5,900 nt of DNA from NCBI GenBank assembly GCA_020354155.1, contig CP070644.1, positions 11,702 to 17,601 on the forward strand, in the 5' to 3' direction. The notes under the pieces were generated by a model, which was given only the letters and a program-made list of their open reading frames with translations, had not been told where the DNA came from and made no database searches. This stretch comes from Nitrospiraceae bacterium (GTDB lineage Bacteria > Nitrospirota > Thermodesulfovibrionia > UBA6902). This document shows, one piece after another, positions 1 through 4,907 of this stretch (position 1 is its first letter; each line of letters starts with the position of its first letter). A program made the position numbers and the translations under genes.

Positions 1-108
1 GTCAAGTGGGCACACAAAAATGAGCACGATGATCTCACTCACAGCGTAGGGCTGGAAATTATAGAACCGCCACAGGAGTACAAGGATTTTATTACCAACC
101 TGAATTAA
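1..108 (+). CDS. PilZ-like domain protein, C-terminal end only
   Basis: An open frame runs in from the left edge and stops at TAA 106-108, giving 35 residues. The tail has the pattern VKW...VGLEII.PPQEYKDFITNL. This closely follows the last part of the next gene (VRW...MGVEIL.TPEQYRQLVKNL), which carries recognisable PilZ motifs. I therefore infer that this is the end of a paralogous PilZ protein. The N-terminal c-di-GMP-binding motifs lie outside the window, so ligand binding cannot be judged. The next gene is on the same strand, but a promoter lies between them, so they need not share one transcript. Confidence 0.6.
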   Translation, partial: VKWAHKNEHDDLTHSVGLEIIEPPQEYKDFITNLN

Positions 109-127
109 ATGTATCGTTTTTTTATCG

Positions 128-156
128 TTGACATCTGTCCTAAAACGTGCTATAAA
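128..156 (+). promoter_or_regulatory. Sigma-70-type promoter for the second PilZ gene
   Basis: TTGACA (128-133) is a perfect -35 box. It is followed by a 17-nt spacer and TATAAA (151-156), one mismatch from the -10 consensus. Transcription would begin near 162-165, leaving a leader of roughly 33 nt before ATG 197. The -35 box coincides with the TTG that would be the first start codon of the longest frame here, which argues against that start. Confidence 0.7.
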
Positions 157-196
157 CGTGCTAAGAAATTGGTATATCATTCACTTACGTTCTGCT

Positions 197-514
197 ATGT
201 GCGCTAAATCCGTTCGAAAAAGAGACTATCCGAGAAGGAATGCATCTGTCGTTGTGAAGATTCACTATTGTGATTCATTCTGTTTTGGCCTTGCGACAAA
301 TCTGTCTGAAAAAGGCATGCGTATTCAAAGCGGAACCTGTCTTCCCTGTAATACTGAAGGAAACCTGTTGATCCCGATCAAAAATAAAGAGATAGAACTT
401 TCCATGAGAGTTCGATGGATTGATGAGGGCTCCGGATTTTATGATGCCATGGGTGTGGAAATTTTAAAGACACCAGAGCAATATCGTCAGTTAGTCAAGA
501 ACTTACCTTCATAA
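197..514 (+). CDS. PilZ domain protein (putative c-di-GMP receptor)
   Basis: This is a 105-residue single-domain protein when read from ATG 197. The two PilZ signatures are visible: RxxxR as RDYPR at residues 9-13, and (D/N)xSxxG as NLSEKG at residues 35-40. In this family they clamp a cyclic-di-GMP dimer. The rest fits a small beta-barrel ending in a C-terminal helix. PilZ proteins pass c-di-GMP levels on to motility, exopolysaccharide or secretion machinery; the partner here is unknown. A longer frame opens at TTG 128, but that codon lies inside a promoter -35 box and the extra 23 residues precede the domain. No good Shine-Dalgarno is seen before either start. The lipoprotein gene starts 26 bp downstream and probably shares the transcript. 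Confidence 0.8.
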   Translation: MCAKSVRKRDYPRRNASVVVKIHYCDSFCFGLATNLSEKGMRIQSGTCLPCNTEGNLLIPIKNKEIELSMRVRWIDEGSGFYDAMGVEILKTPEQYRQLVKNLPS

Positions 515-526
515 TTTTTATTGGAA

Positions 527-532
527 AGGAGG
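527..532 (+). promoter_or_regulatory. Ribosome binding site that decides the lipoprotein start
   Basis: AGGAGG is a perfect Shine-Dalgarno core. Two in-frame ATGs follow, at 535 and 541. The first is only 2 nt away, too close for efficient initiation; the second is 8 nt away, which is optimal. The start is therefore placed at 541. Confidence 0.75.
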
Positions 533-540
533 AAATGATC

Positions 541-867
541 ATGAGAAAAACGTTGATTGTTTTGTTAAGTTTGATGATTGTGTCGGGTCTTCTTTTGCTT
601 GCCTGTGAGAAAAAGGAACCAGAGACAAAAGCAGTACATGAGGTACAGCCTGCAAAAGCACCCGGATATGGCGGAGCTGAAATAGAGGCTGTTGGAGAAA
701 AAGCAAAGGAAGCAGTAGGTGCCTATGGTGAAAAGGCAAAAGAGGCCGTAAGCGGATATGGTGAGAAGGCAGAGGATGCAGCCGCTGGATATGGAGAGAA
801 AGCACAGGACACGGTGCAGGATGCAGCAGACAAGGCCAAGGAGGCTATCGGAGGCTACGGCAAGTAA
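541..867 (+). CDS. Small lipoprotein with 11-residue repeats
   Basis: This 108-residue protein begins with a basic n-region (MRKT), a hydrophobic stretch at 5-20 and a lipobox LLAC with the lipidated cysteine at residue 22. It is thus predicted to be exported and membrane-anchored. Residue +2 is Glu, not Asp, which under the E. coli sorting rule would favour the outer membrane. After a short linker (23-50) the mature part consists of five 11-residue units (51-105) of the type YGEKAKEAVSG, plus a partial sixth. These are rich in Ala, Lys and Glu and form a likely amphipathic helix, similar in composition to LEA-like or YtxH-like proteins. That similarity is compositional; no enzymatic role is indicated. 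An envelope stress or spacer role is possible but unproven. It probably shares a transcript with the PilZ gene and is followed by an intrinsic terminator. Confidence 0.8.
   Translation: MRKTLIVLLSLMIVSGLLLLACEKKEPETKAVHEVQPAKAPGYGGAEIEAVGEKAKEAVGAYGEKAKEAVSGYGEKAEDAAAGYGEKAQDTVQDAADKAKEAIGGYGK
691..855 (+). repeat. Five tandem 33-bp coding repeats (11-residue units)
   Basis: Units begin at residues 51, 62, 73, 84 and 95 of the lipoprotein, with a partial unit at 106, so the period is exactly 11 codons. The core is (Y/V)GEKA(K/E/Q)(E/D)(A/T)(V/A). The first two units are nearly identical and later ones diverge, with unit five reading ADKAKEAIGG. The pattern suggests internal duplication. An 11-residue period gives a nearly straight amphipathic helical face. 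Confidence 0.85.
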
Positions 868-890
868 ATTCTACTTAACCGTATGTTACA

Positions 891-920
891 AGGGGCATCC
901 ATTCCGGATGCCCCTTTTTT
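891..920 (+). terminator. Rho-independent terminator after the lipoprotein gene
   Basis: AGGGGCATCC (891-900) pairs perfectly with GGATGCCCCT (906-915) around the five-base loop ATTCC. Six Ts at 915-920 follow. It lies 23 bp past the lipoprotein stop and ends the leftmost plus-strand unit. On the minus strand the hairpin is not followed by a T tract, so it is not an obvious terminator for the convergent gene that ends at 978. Confidence 0.92.
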
Positions 921-977
921 AATAACAATATAAATGCCACATCTGCTGATACAATCATGGTAGGTATTCCTTAATTT

Positions 978-2135
978 TCAAGATATTGAATCCGGGCGAA
1001 ATTTATTAATTAATCTCAGTGCAACATTAAGATGCTCAACAGGGGTATAAAAATGGGGGGACAGGCGGAGGCCTCCGCCGCGGAGGGCGCAGAAAACATG
1101 ATTGTCTGTTAAGTGCTGAAAGAGCACCTCGTTATCAACAACGGTGCTCCTGAAAGTAACAATCCCTCCATACCGATTATCATCATCAGAGGTTATCAGT
1201 TCTAAATCGGGATGAGATCTTATTTGTCCAAAGAGATACTCACTTTTCTTCAGAACCTCTCTTTCCACGTTCTCCATCCCTGCTTCATTCAGCAGTGAGA
1301 GGCTTGCATTCAGCGCATGAATCCCGATCATGTTGGGACTGCCGCATTCAAAACGGCGAGCTGATCGAGCTAAGGCCCACTCTTTTCTGTCGTAGTCTCC
1401 CATGGCTTCAACCATGTGCCATCCGTACTGGGTAATCTTCAGCCTCTCTCTTGATTCAGGACTGCTGTAAAAGATTGCCAGTCCCTCGGGTCCCAGCATC
1501 CACTTATGGCCGTCAGCCATTACAAAGTCTGCCTCGATCTCCTGAACATCAATCTGCAGAGCACCGATGCTTTGAATTGCATCAACACAAAAAAGAATGT
1601 CACGGCTTTTACAGAAATTGCCGATCTTTTCCAGATCCATCCTCAGGCCGGTTCCAAACTGTACTGAGCTGATGCTTATAAGCCTCGTATTCTCATCTGC
1701 AAGCAGGAAGAGAGCCTCTTCAGGTGTTTGGTCACTGGTGAGGTCTGCTTCACGAAACTCGACACCCTGTGATGCAAGTGATTCCCAGACAATCCTGTTT
1801 GAGGGAAACTCCTGATTGCTGGTAATAATATTGTCACCTGCCTTCCAGTCCAGACCATAGGCAACCACTGATAGGGCTTCAGAAGTGTTTTTGAGAAGTG
1901 CAATGTCCTCAGATGAAGGAGCATTCAGGAGTTCTCCGGCCTGATGTCTCAGCGCCGACTCCACTTTCAGCCATTCAGGATACCTGAGAGATCCTCCGGT
2001 CATATTCTCATCTGCAAATTTCTTTACCGCCTCTGCAGTTCTTGCAGGCCATGGGGATACTGCAGCATGATTGAGATATATCAAATCGCTTTTTAACTTA
2101 AATTCTTTTTTAGATAATTCAGATAATGCAGGCAT
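978..2135 (-). CDS. Class V aminotransferase-fold PLP-dependent enzyme
   Basis: This 385-residue protein has the normal length of the class V fold (NifS/SufS, kynureninase and isopenicillin N epimerase relatives). Visible landmarks are YLNHAA near residue 20, NTSEAL at 83-88, the cofactor-contacting VDAIQ at 184-188 (Asp185, Gln188), the Schiff-base lysine Lys211 in DGHKW, RRFECGSPN at 260-268 and a C-terminal GGGLRLSPHFY, where Arg357 probably binds a substrate carboxylate. The catalytic-cysteine loop of SufS-type desulfurases (RxGHHCA and following) is missing, so cysteine desulfurase is not supported. Cys349 lies close to that region, but in a different setting. The substrate is not predictable. 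The conserved N-terminal motif supports ATG 2135, although no clear Shine-Dalgarno precedes it. The gene lies 30 bp after ftsH on the same strand and is probably co-transcribed with it. Confidence 0.88.
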   Translation of the reverse strand: MPALSELSKKEFKLKSDLIYLNHAAVSPWPARTAEAVKKFADENMTGGSLRYPEWLKVESALRHQAGELLNAPSSEDIALLKNTSEALSVVAYGLDWKAGDNIITSNQEFPSNRIVWESLASQGVEFREADLTSDQTPEEALFLLADENTRLISISSVQFGTGLRMDLEKIGNFCKSRDILFCVDAIQSIGALQIDVQEIEADFVMADGHKWMLGPEGLAIFYSSPESRERLKITQYGWHMVEAMGDYDRKEWALARSARRFECGSPNMIGIHALNASLSLLNEAGMENVEREVLKKSEYLFGQIRSHPDLELITSDDDNRYGGIVTFRSTVVDNEVLFQHLTDNHVFCALRGGGLRLSPHFYTPVEHLNVALRLINKFRPDSIS

Positions 2136-2165
2136 CGATATTAATAATGCATGAAAGGAAGGCCC

Positions 2166-4067
2166 TTAGTTTTCACTGCCCTTAGATGCAGCAACAATCC
2201 TGTCAATATCTTCCCTGTCAAGCACTTCGTCTTTCAGAAGCGCTTCCGCAAGCCTGTCAAGGATGTTTCTATTGCCGGAAAGTATCTCTTCCGCCTTTGT
2301 CTCAGCCTCTCTTATGAGGCGCTGTATCTCCTGGTCCATGAGCCAGGCAAGGTCATCACTGTAGTGTTTTGGCTGAGAAAGCTCCATGCCGAGAAAGGGA
2401 TGCTCCTCACCCCGACCCAGGCTGAGAGGACCGACCTTGTCACTCATGCCCCACTGGGCCACCATTTTCTCAGCAAGTGTGGAAGCCTGTTTCAGATCGT
2501 TCTGTGCCCCGGTGCTCAGGTCATTAAAGACAAGCTTTTCTGCCACTCTTCCTGCAAGGGCTACACTGAGTCTGTTCATCAGGTACGACATGGGATAATA
2601 ATGTCTGTCCTCTTCAGGTAACTGTTGAGTGACACCCATCGCCATGCCTCGGGGTATAATGCTTACTTTATGAATAGGATCTGTCCCAGGCAACTCATGG
2701 GCGATGAGGGCGTGACCTGACTCGTGATAAGCTGTAATGCGTCTTTCCAGTTCGCTGATGGATTCCTCACGAACAGCACCCATCAGTATCTTGTCCCGGG
2801 CTTCCTCAAAGTCACTCATGGCGATTTTGTCCCTGTCCTTCCGGATAGCAATCAATGCTGCTTCATTGACAAGATTCTCAAGGTCAGCACCTGTCATGCC
2901 CGGAGTTCCTCTCGCCATGGTCTCAAGATTTATATCGTCTGAAAGTGTTTTCCCTTTGGTGTGCACCTGCAGGATAGCTTCCCTGTCTTTCAGGGTCGGT
3001 CTATCGATAACAATGTGTCTGTCAAAACGTCCCGGTCTGAGCAGGGCAGGATCAAGCACGTCAGGCCTGTTCGTTGCTGCTAAGACAATTACTTCGTCAT
3101 GCTGCTCAAAGCCGTCAAGTTCACTGAGCAGCTGATTGAGTGTCTGCTCCCGCTCATCATGGCCGCCTCCCAGCCCGGCTCCACGTGTCCTTCCCACCGA
3201 ATCAATCTCATCTATAAATATAATACTCGGGTGGGATTCTTTTGCCTTTTTAAACATGTCCCGCACACGCGATGCTCCTACACCAACAAACATTTCAATA
3301 AACTCCGATGCGCTGATGCTGAAAAAGGGAACACCTGCCTCACCGGCCACAGCACGGGCAAGCAATGTCTTGCCTGTTCCGGGAGGACCGATAAGCAGTA
3401 CCCCTTTCGGAACCTTGGCCCCAAGTTTTTTGAACCGAGAAGAGTCCTTGAGAAAATCGATCGTCTCTTTTAAATCTTTTTTGGCATTTTCCATCCCTGC
3501 TACATCAAGAAAAGTCTTCTGCGGTTTCTCAACATTATGAAGTTTGGCCTTGCTGGCACCAAAGGAAAACAGTCCGCCTGCACCACCCTGAATTCCCTGG
3601 GCACGCCTCATAATCAGTATCCAGATGCCGATGATTAACACCCAAGGCAGGAGGCCAACAATAAACTGCCAGAAAGGAGACAGTTTCTCAGAAGGCGATA
3701 CGTTGATGATGACCCCTTTCTTATTGAGAGTAACAAGAAGATCTTCTCCCTGAATCGATGGCAGAAAGGTATGAAAATGTTTTACATTGTGGTCTTTCTT
3801 CGTATCAGGGATATACAGACTTTTTTCTTCCTTGAACTCTCCCCTGACTTCTGAATTCTTCAGTGTTACCGTATCAACGTTGCCATTATTGAGCTGTTCT
3901 ATAAACTGAGAATACGAGATACTGTATTCTCTGGGGATATCCAGATTGCTGAACTGGGACCAGAAATAGAGAAAGACAGAAGTAACGATAAGGGCAAAGA
4001 TTAATCGCCACTGTGGATTTTTCAGTTTCTCGGATATGGTATTTTTATAATCCCGTTTTTCTGCCAT
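2166..4067 (-). CDS. ftsH: ATP-dependent zinc metalloprotease FtsH
   Basis: FtsH is a membrane-anchored hexameric AAA+ protease that extracts and degrades misfolded membrane proteins and selected regulators. This 633-residue copy is complete and of usual length. It has a first membrane helix at about 20-38, a periplasmic domain at about 40-130 and a second membrane helix at about 132-153. These are followed by Walker A GPPGTGKT (227-234), pore motif FVG (260-262), Walker B IIFIDEID (282-289), and the second region of homology around 331-350 with arginine fingers Arg344 and Arg347. The zinc site is HESGH (448-452) with Asp524 as probable third ligand. All key residues are present, so it should be active. 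The start at ATG 4067 precedes the first membrane helix; the Shine-Dalgarno is weak. The end of the upstream gene's terminator lies close to the start codon, and I see no convincing promoter in the gap. Confidence 0.98.
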   Translation of the reverse strand: MAEKRDYKNTISEKLKNPQWRLIFALIVTSVFLYFWSQFSNLDIPREYSISYSQFIEQLNNGNVDTVTLKNSEVRGEFKEEKSLYIPDTKKDHNVKHFHTFLPSIQGEDLLVTLNKKGVIINVSPSEKLSPFWQFIVGLLPWVLIIGIWILIMRRAQGIQGGAGGLFSFGASKAKLHNVEKPQKTFLDVAGMENAKKDLKETIDFLKDSSRFKKLGAKVPKGVLLIGPPGTGKTLLARAVAGEAGVPFFSISASEFIEMFVGVGASRVRDMFKKAKESHPSIIFIDEIDSVGRTRGAGLGGGHDEREQTLNQLLSELDGFEQHDEVIVLAATNRPDVLDPALLRPGRFDRHIVIDRPTLKDREAILQVHTKGKTLSDDINLETMARGTPGMTGADLENLVNEAALIAIRKDRDKIAMSDFEEARDKILMGAVREESISELERRITAYHESGHALIAHELPGTDPIHKVSIIPRGMAMGVTQQLPEEDRHYYPMSYLMNRLSVALAGRVAEKLVFNDLSTGAQNDLKQASTLAEKMVAQWGMSDKVGPLSLGRGEEHPFLGMELSQPKHYSDDLAWLMDQEIQRLIREAETKAEEILSGNRNILDRLAEALLKDEVLDREDIDRIVAASKGSEN

Positions 4068-4082
4068 AAGTTAATATTTTAA

Positions 4083-4141
4083 CCGATAAAATAAAATAAA
4101 AGGAAAAGAGGAACATTTCCCGGTTCCGCTTTTCCTTTTAT
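4083..4141 (-). terminator. Rho-independent terminator after superoxide reductase
   Basis: Positions 4096-4114 pair with 4123-4141, a 19-bp stem with one mismatch (4110/4128) around an eight-base loop. Read on the minus strand, the stem is followed by a T-rich tract (ATTTTATTTTAT type) that runs into the ftsH leader. It begins 22 bp after the superoxide reductase stop. Its 3' end lies only about 15-30 bp before the ftsH start codon, so ftsH transcription must start very late, come by readthrough, or arise from a promoter I did not recognise. Confidence 0.85.
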
Positions 4142-4162
4142 CGTCAATGCCAGAGATGTCTA

Positions 4163-4558
4163 CTACTGCACTGTCACTGCCTTTGAGTTTTCCCAGAGTC
4201 CGTGAATATTACAAAGACTTGTTGCATACAGGGTTCCTGATTTTTTCAAATTTAACGTTGTTGTAACCGATGACTGGCTGAATGCAGGCCCGGCGTTCGC
4301 GCCGTCAGCAGACTCTCCATGGGCAGTAAATTCAAAATTGCCCACCTGATAGGTGAATTTCTCTCCTTCAGGTTTAAAGTAAAGCTGTATCCAGCGAATG
4401 TGATGCTCTGTTGTATTGGGATGGGCGACCTCTTTTCCCACGGTGAGTGTGACCTGAAGGTTCTCGCCTTCTTTTACTCTGTCATCACAGTCAATAACAG
4501 GGACGTGTTTTTCCTTCTTCCAGTCAGCGCTTTGATACTCTTCACCAATTGTGTTCAT
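4163..4558 (-). CDS. Superoxide reductase, one-iron (neelaredoxin) class
   Basis: This cytosolic enzyme reduces superoxide to hydrogen peroxide without making oxygen, normally with electrons from rubredoxin. Read from ATG 4558 it has 131 residues. Numbered from the upstream ATG 4564, the metal site is Glu18 and His20 (EKHVP), His48 (HPN), His54 (EHHI), Cys118 and His121 (CNIHG). The 48/54 and 118/121 spacings match the four-His, one-Cys centre of Pyrococcus-type enzymes, and the Glu/Lys pair before the first His is the usual active-site pair. There is no N-terminal desulforedoxin domain with four cysteines, so this is the one-iron class and not a two-iron desulfoferrodoxin. A GAGAGG site 6 nt before ATG 4558 favours that start over ATG 4564, which directly touches it. 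No rubredoxin gene is nearby. It is divergent from a diiron peroxidase-like gene. Confidence 0.95.
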   Translation of the reverse strand: MNTIGEEYQSADWKKEKHVPVIDCDDRVKEGENLQVTLTVGKEVAHPNTTEHHIRWIQLYFKPEGEKFTYQVGNFEFTAHGESADGANAGPAFSQSSVTTTLNLKKSGTLYATSLCNIHGLWENSKAVTVQ

Positions 4559-4564
4559 GTTCAT

Positions 4565-4570
4565 CCTCTC
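4565..4570 (-). promoter_or_regulatory. Ribosome binding site that decides the superoxide reductase start
   Basis: The minus strand reads GAGAGG here. It abuts the first in-frame ATG (4564) with no spacer, but lies 6 nt before the second (4558). The second ATG is therefore the better start, dropping two residues. The site lies between the stop of the 25-codon upstream frame and the enzyme gene. Confidence 0.6.
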
Positions 4571-4573
4571 TTT

Positions 4574-4651
4574 CTAATAGTTTTTAGCAGTATTTTTTGC
4601 TTCAGACAATTTAGCTTCGATCATCTGTGCCTTGTCATCAGCAGTTGACAT
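4574..4651 (-). CDS. Possible 25-residue small ORF upstream of superoxide reductase
   Basis: An ATG-to-TAG frame encodes 25 residues, beginning MSTADDKAQMIEAK and ending NTAKNY. It is charged, Ala/Lys-rich and probably helical, with no cysteine and no membrane segment. It stops 9 nt before ATG 4564 and is in the same frame as superoxide reductase, so one TAG separates the two. An in-frame TAA lies just upstream of its start. The Shine-Dalgarno is poor (a GAAGAT-like stretch at some distance). It could be a leader peptide coupled to the enzyme, a decayed N-terminal extension, or chance. I do not recognise a family. Confidence 0.35.
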   Translation of the reverse strand: MSTADDKAQMIEAKLSEAKNTAKNY

Positions 4652-4683
4652 CAATTAACAGGATCTTCGTTCATTCTGTATCA

Positions 4684-4711
4684 ATATTATCACAATTCAC
4701 GAAATATTCAA
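4684..4711 (-). promoter_or_regulatory. Weak candidate promoter for superoxide reductase
   Basis: On the minus strand TTGAAT (4711-4706) is followed by 16 nt and TAATAT (4689-4684). The -35 has four of six consensus bases and the -10 also about four of six. Its position is sensible for a transcript covering the small ORF and superoxide reductase. The -35 start touches the 4711-4724 dyad, so an activator or repressor could act there. The match is loose and could be chance. Confidence 0.3.
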
Positions 4712-4724
4712 TGACCTATGTCAT
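4711..4724. promoter_or_regulatory. Perfect 5-N4-5 dyad, candidate operator
   Basis: ATGAC-CTAT-GTCAT is a perfect inverted repeat with the half-site spacing of FNR/CRP-family sites (FNR consensus TTGAT-N4-ATCAA). It lies between the divergent promoters and touches the -35 of the candidate superoxide reductase promoter. Its partner dyad is centred exactly 100 bp to the right. The regulator is not known. Confidence 0.4.
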
Positions 4725-4747
4725 GTTTATGGACGGGTTATGGTCAC

Positions 4748-4788
4748 AGAATTGTCATTGACATGCAATATATGTGTGATACAATTCT
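4748..4788. repeat. 8-bp inverted repeat bracketing the diiron gene promoter
   Basis: AGAATTGT (4748-4755) and ACAATTCT (4781-4788) are exact inverted copies. Their centres are 33 bp apart, about three helical turns. The left copy lies just before the -35 box and the right copy overlaps the -10 box. A third ACAATTC lies at 4692-4698 near the opposite promoter. An 11-bp palindrome TGTCA-T-TGACA (4753-4763) overlaps the left half-site and the -35. This geometry suggests an operator, but the binding protein is unknown. Confidence 0.45.
4758..4785 (+). promoter_or_regulatory. Strong extended -10 promoter for the diiron protein gene
   Basis: TTGACA (4758-4763) is a perfect -35. After 16 nt comes TACAAT (4780-4785), preceded by TGA (4777-4779), the extended -10 TGn motif. 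Transcription would start near 4792, giving an untranslated leader of about 116 nt before ATG 4908. The promoter is overlapped by inverted repeats, so it is probably repressible. Confidence 0.75.
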
Positions 4789-4810
4789 TAATGTGGCTCT
4801 TTAAATCTCT

Positions 4811-4824
4811 ATGATTAATATCAT
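4811..4824. promoter_or_regulatory. Second 5-N4-5 dyad in the diiron gene leader
   Basis: ATGAT-TAAT-ATCAT is a perfect inverted repeat with TGAT-N4-ATCA at its core. It differs from the FNR consensus only in the outermost base of each half. It lies just downstream of the expected transcription start, where binding would repress. It resembles the dyad at 4711-4724. Confidence 0.4.
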
Positions 4825-4907
4825 GGTGTCTGCGTTTCAGAGAAAATAAAATAAAAATCGACAAAGTATGTAATTATAGATGGAAACAGGTATGGAGGGG
4901 CAGAAAC

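Noticed and set aside
539..805. Minus-strand frame opposite the lipoprotein gene
   Set aside because: It is a shadow of the repetitive coding sequence; Leu/His/Pro-rich low complexity, no ribosome site, and opposite a well-supported gene.
691..855. 33-bp periodic repeat that could suggest a CRISPR array
   Set aside because: There are no spacers; the repeats are contiguous and encode an 11-residue protein unit in frame.
891..915. The lipoprotein terminator acting in both directions
   Set aside because: On the minus strand the stem is followed by TTGTAAC, not a T tract, so termination of the convergent PLP-enzyme gene here is not supported.
978..2135. Calling the PLP enzyme a cysteine desulfurase (sufS/nifS/iscS)
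   Set aside because: The catalytic-cysteine loop typical of those enzymes is absent, so only the broader fold-level name is supported.
2151..2621. Long plus-strand frame overlapping the end of ftsH
   Set aside because: It lies opposite the highly conserved protease domain and resembles no family; the same holds for the other plus-strand frames between 2386 and 3540.
4319..4648. Plus-strand frame opposite superoxide reductase
   Set aside because: The minus-strand product has all metal ligands, and the plus frame has no ribosome site and no recognisable features.
4574..4651. The small frame as a desulforedoxin domain that would make a two-iron desulfoferrodoxin
   Set aside because: It has no cysteines, so it cannot form the FeCys4 centre.
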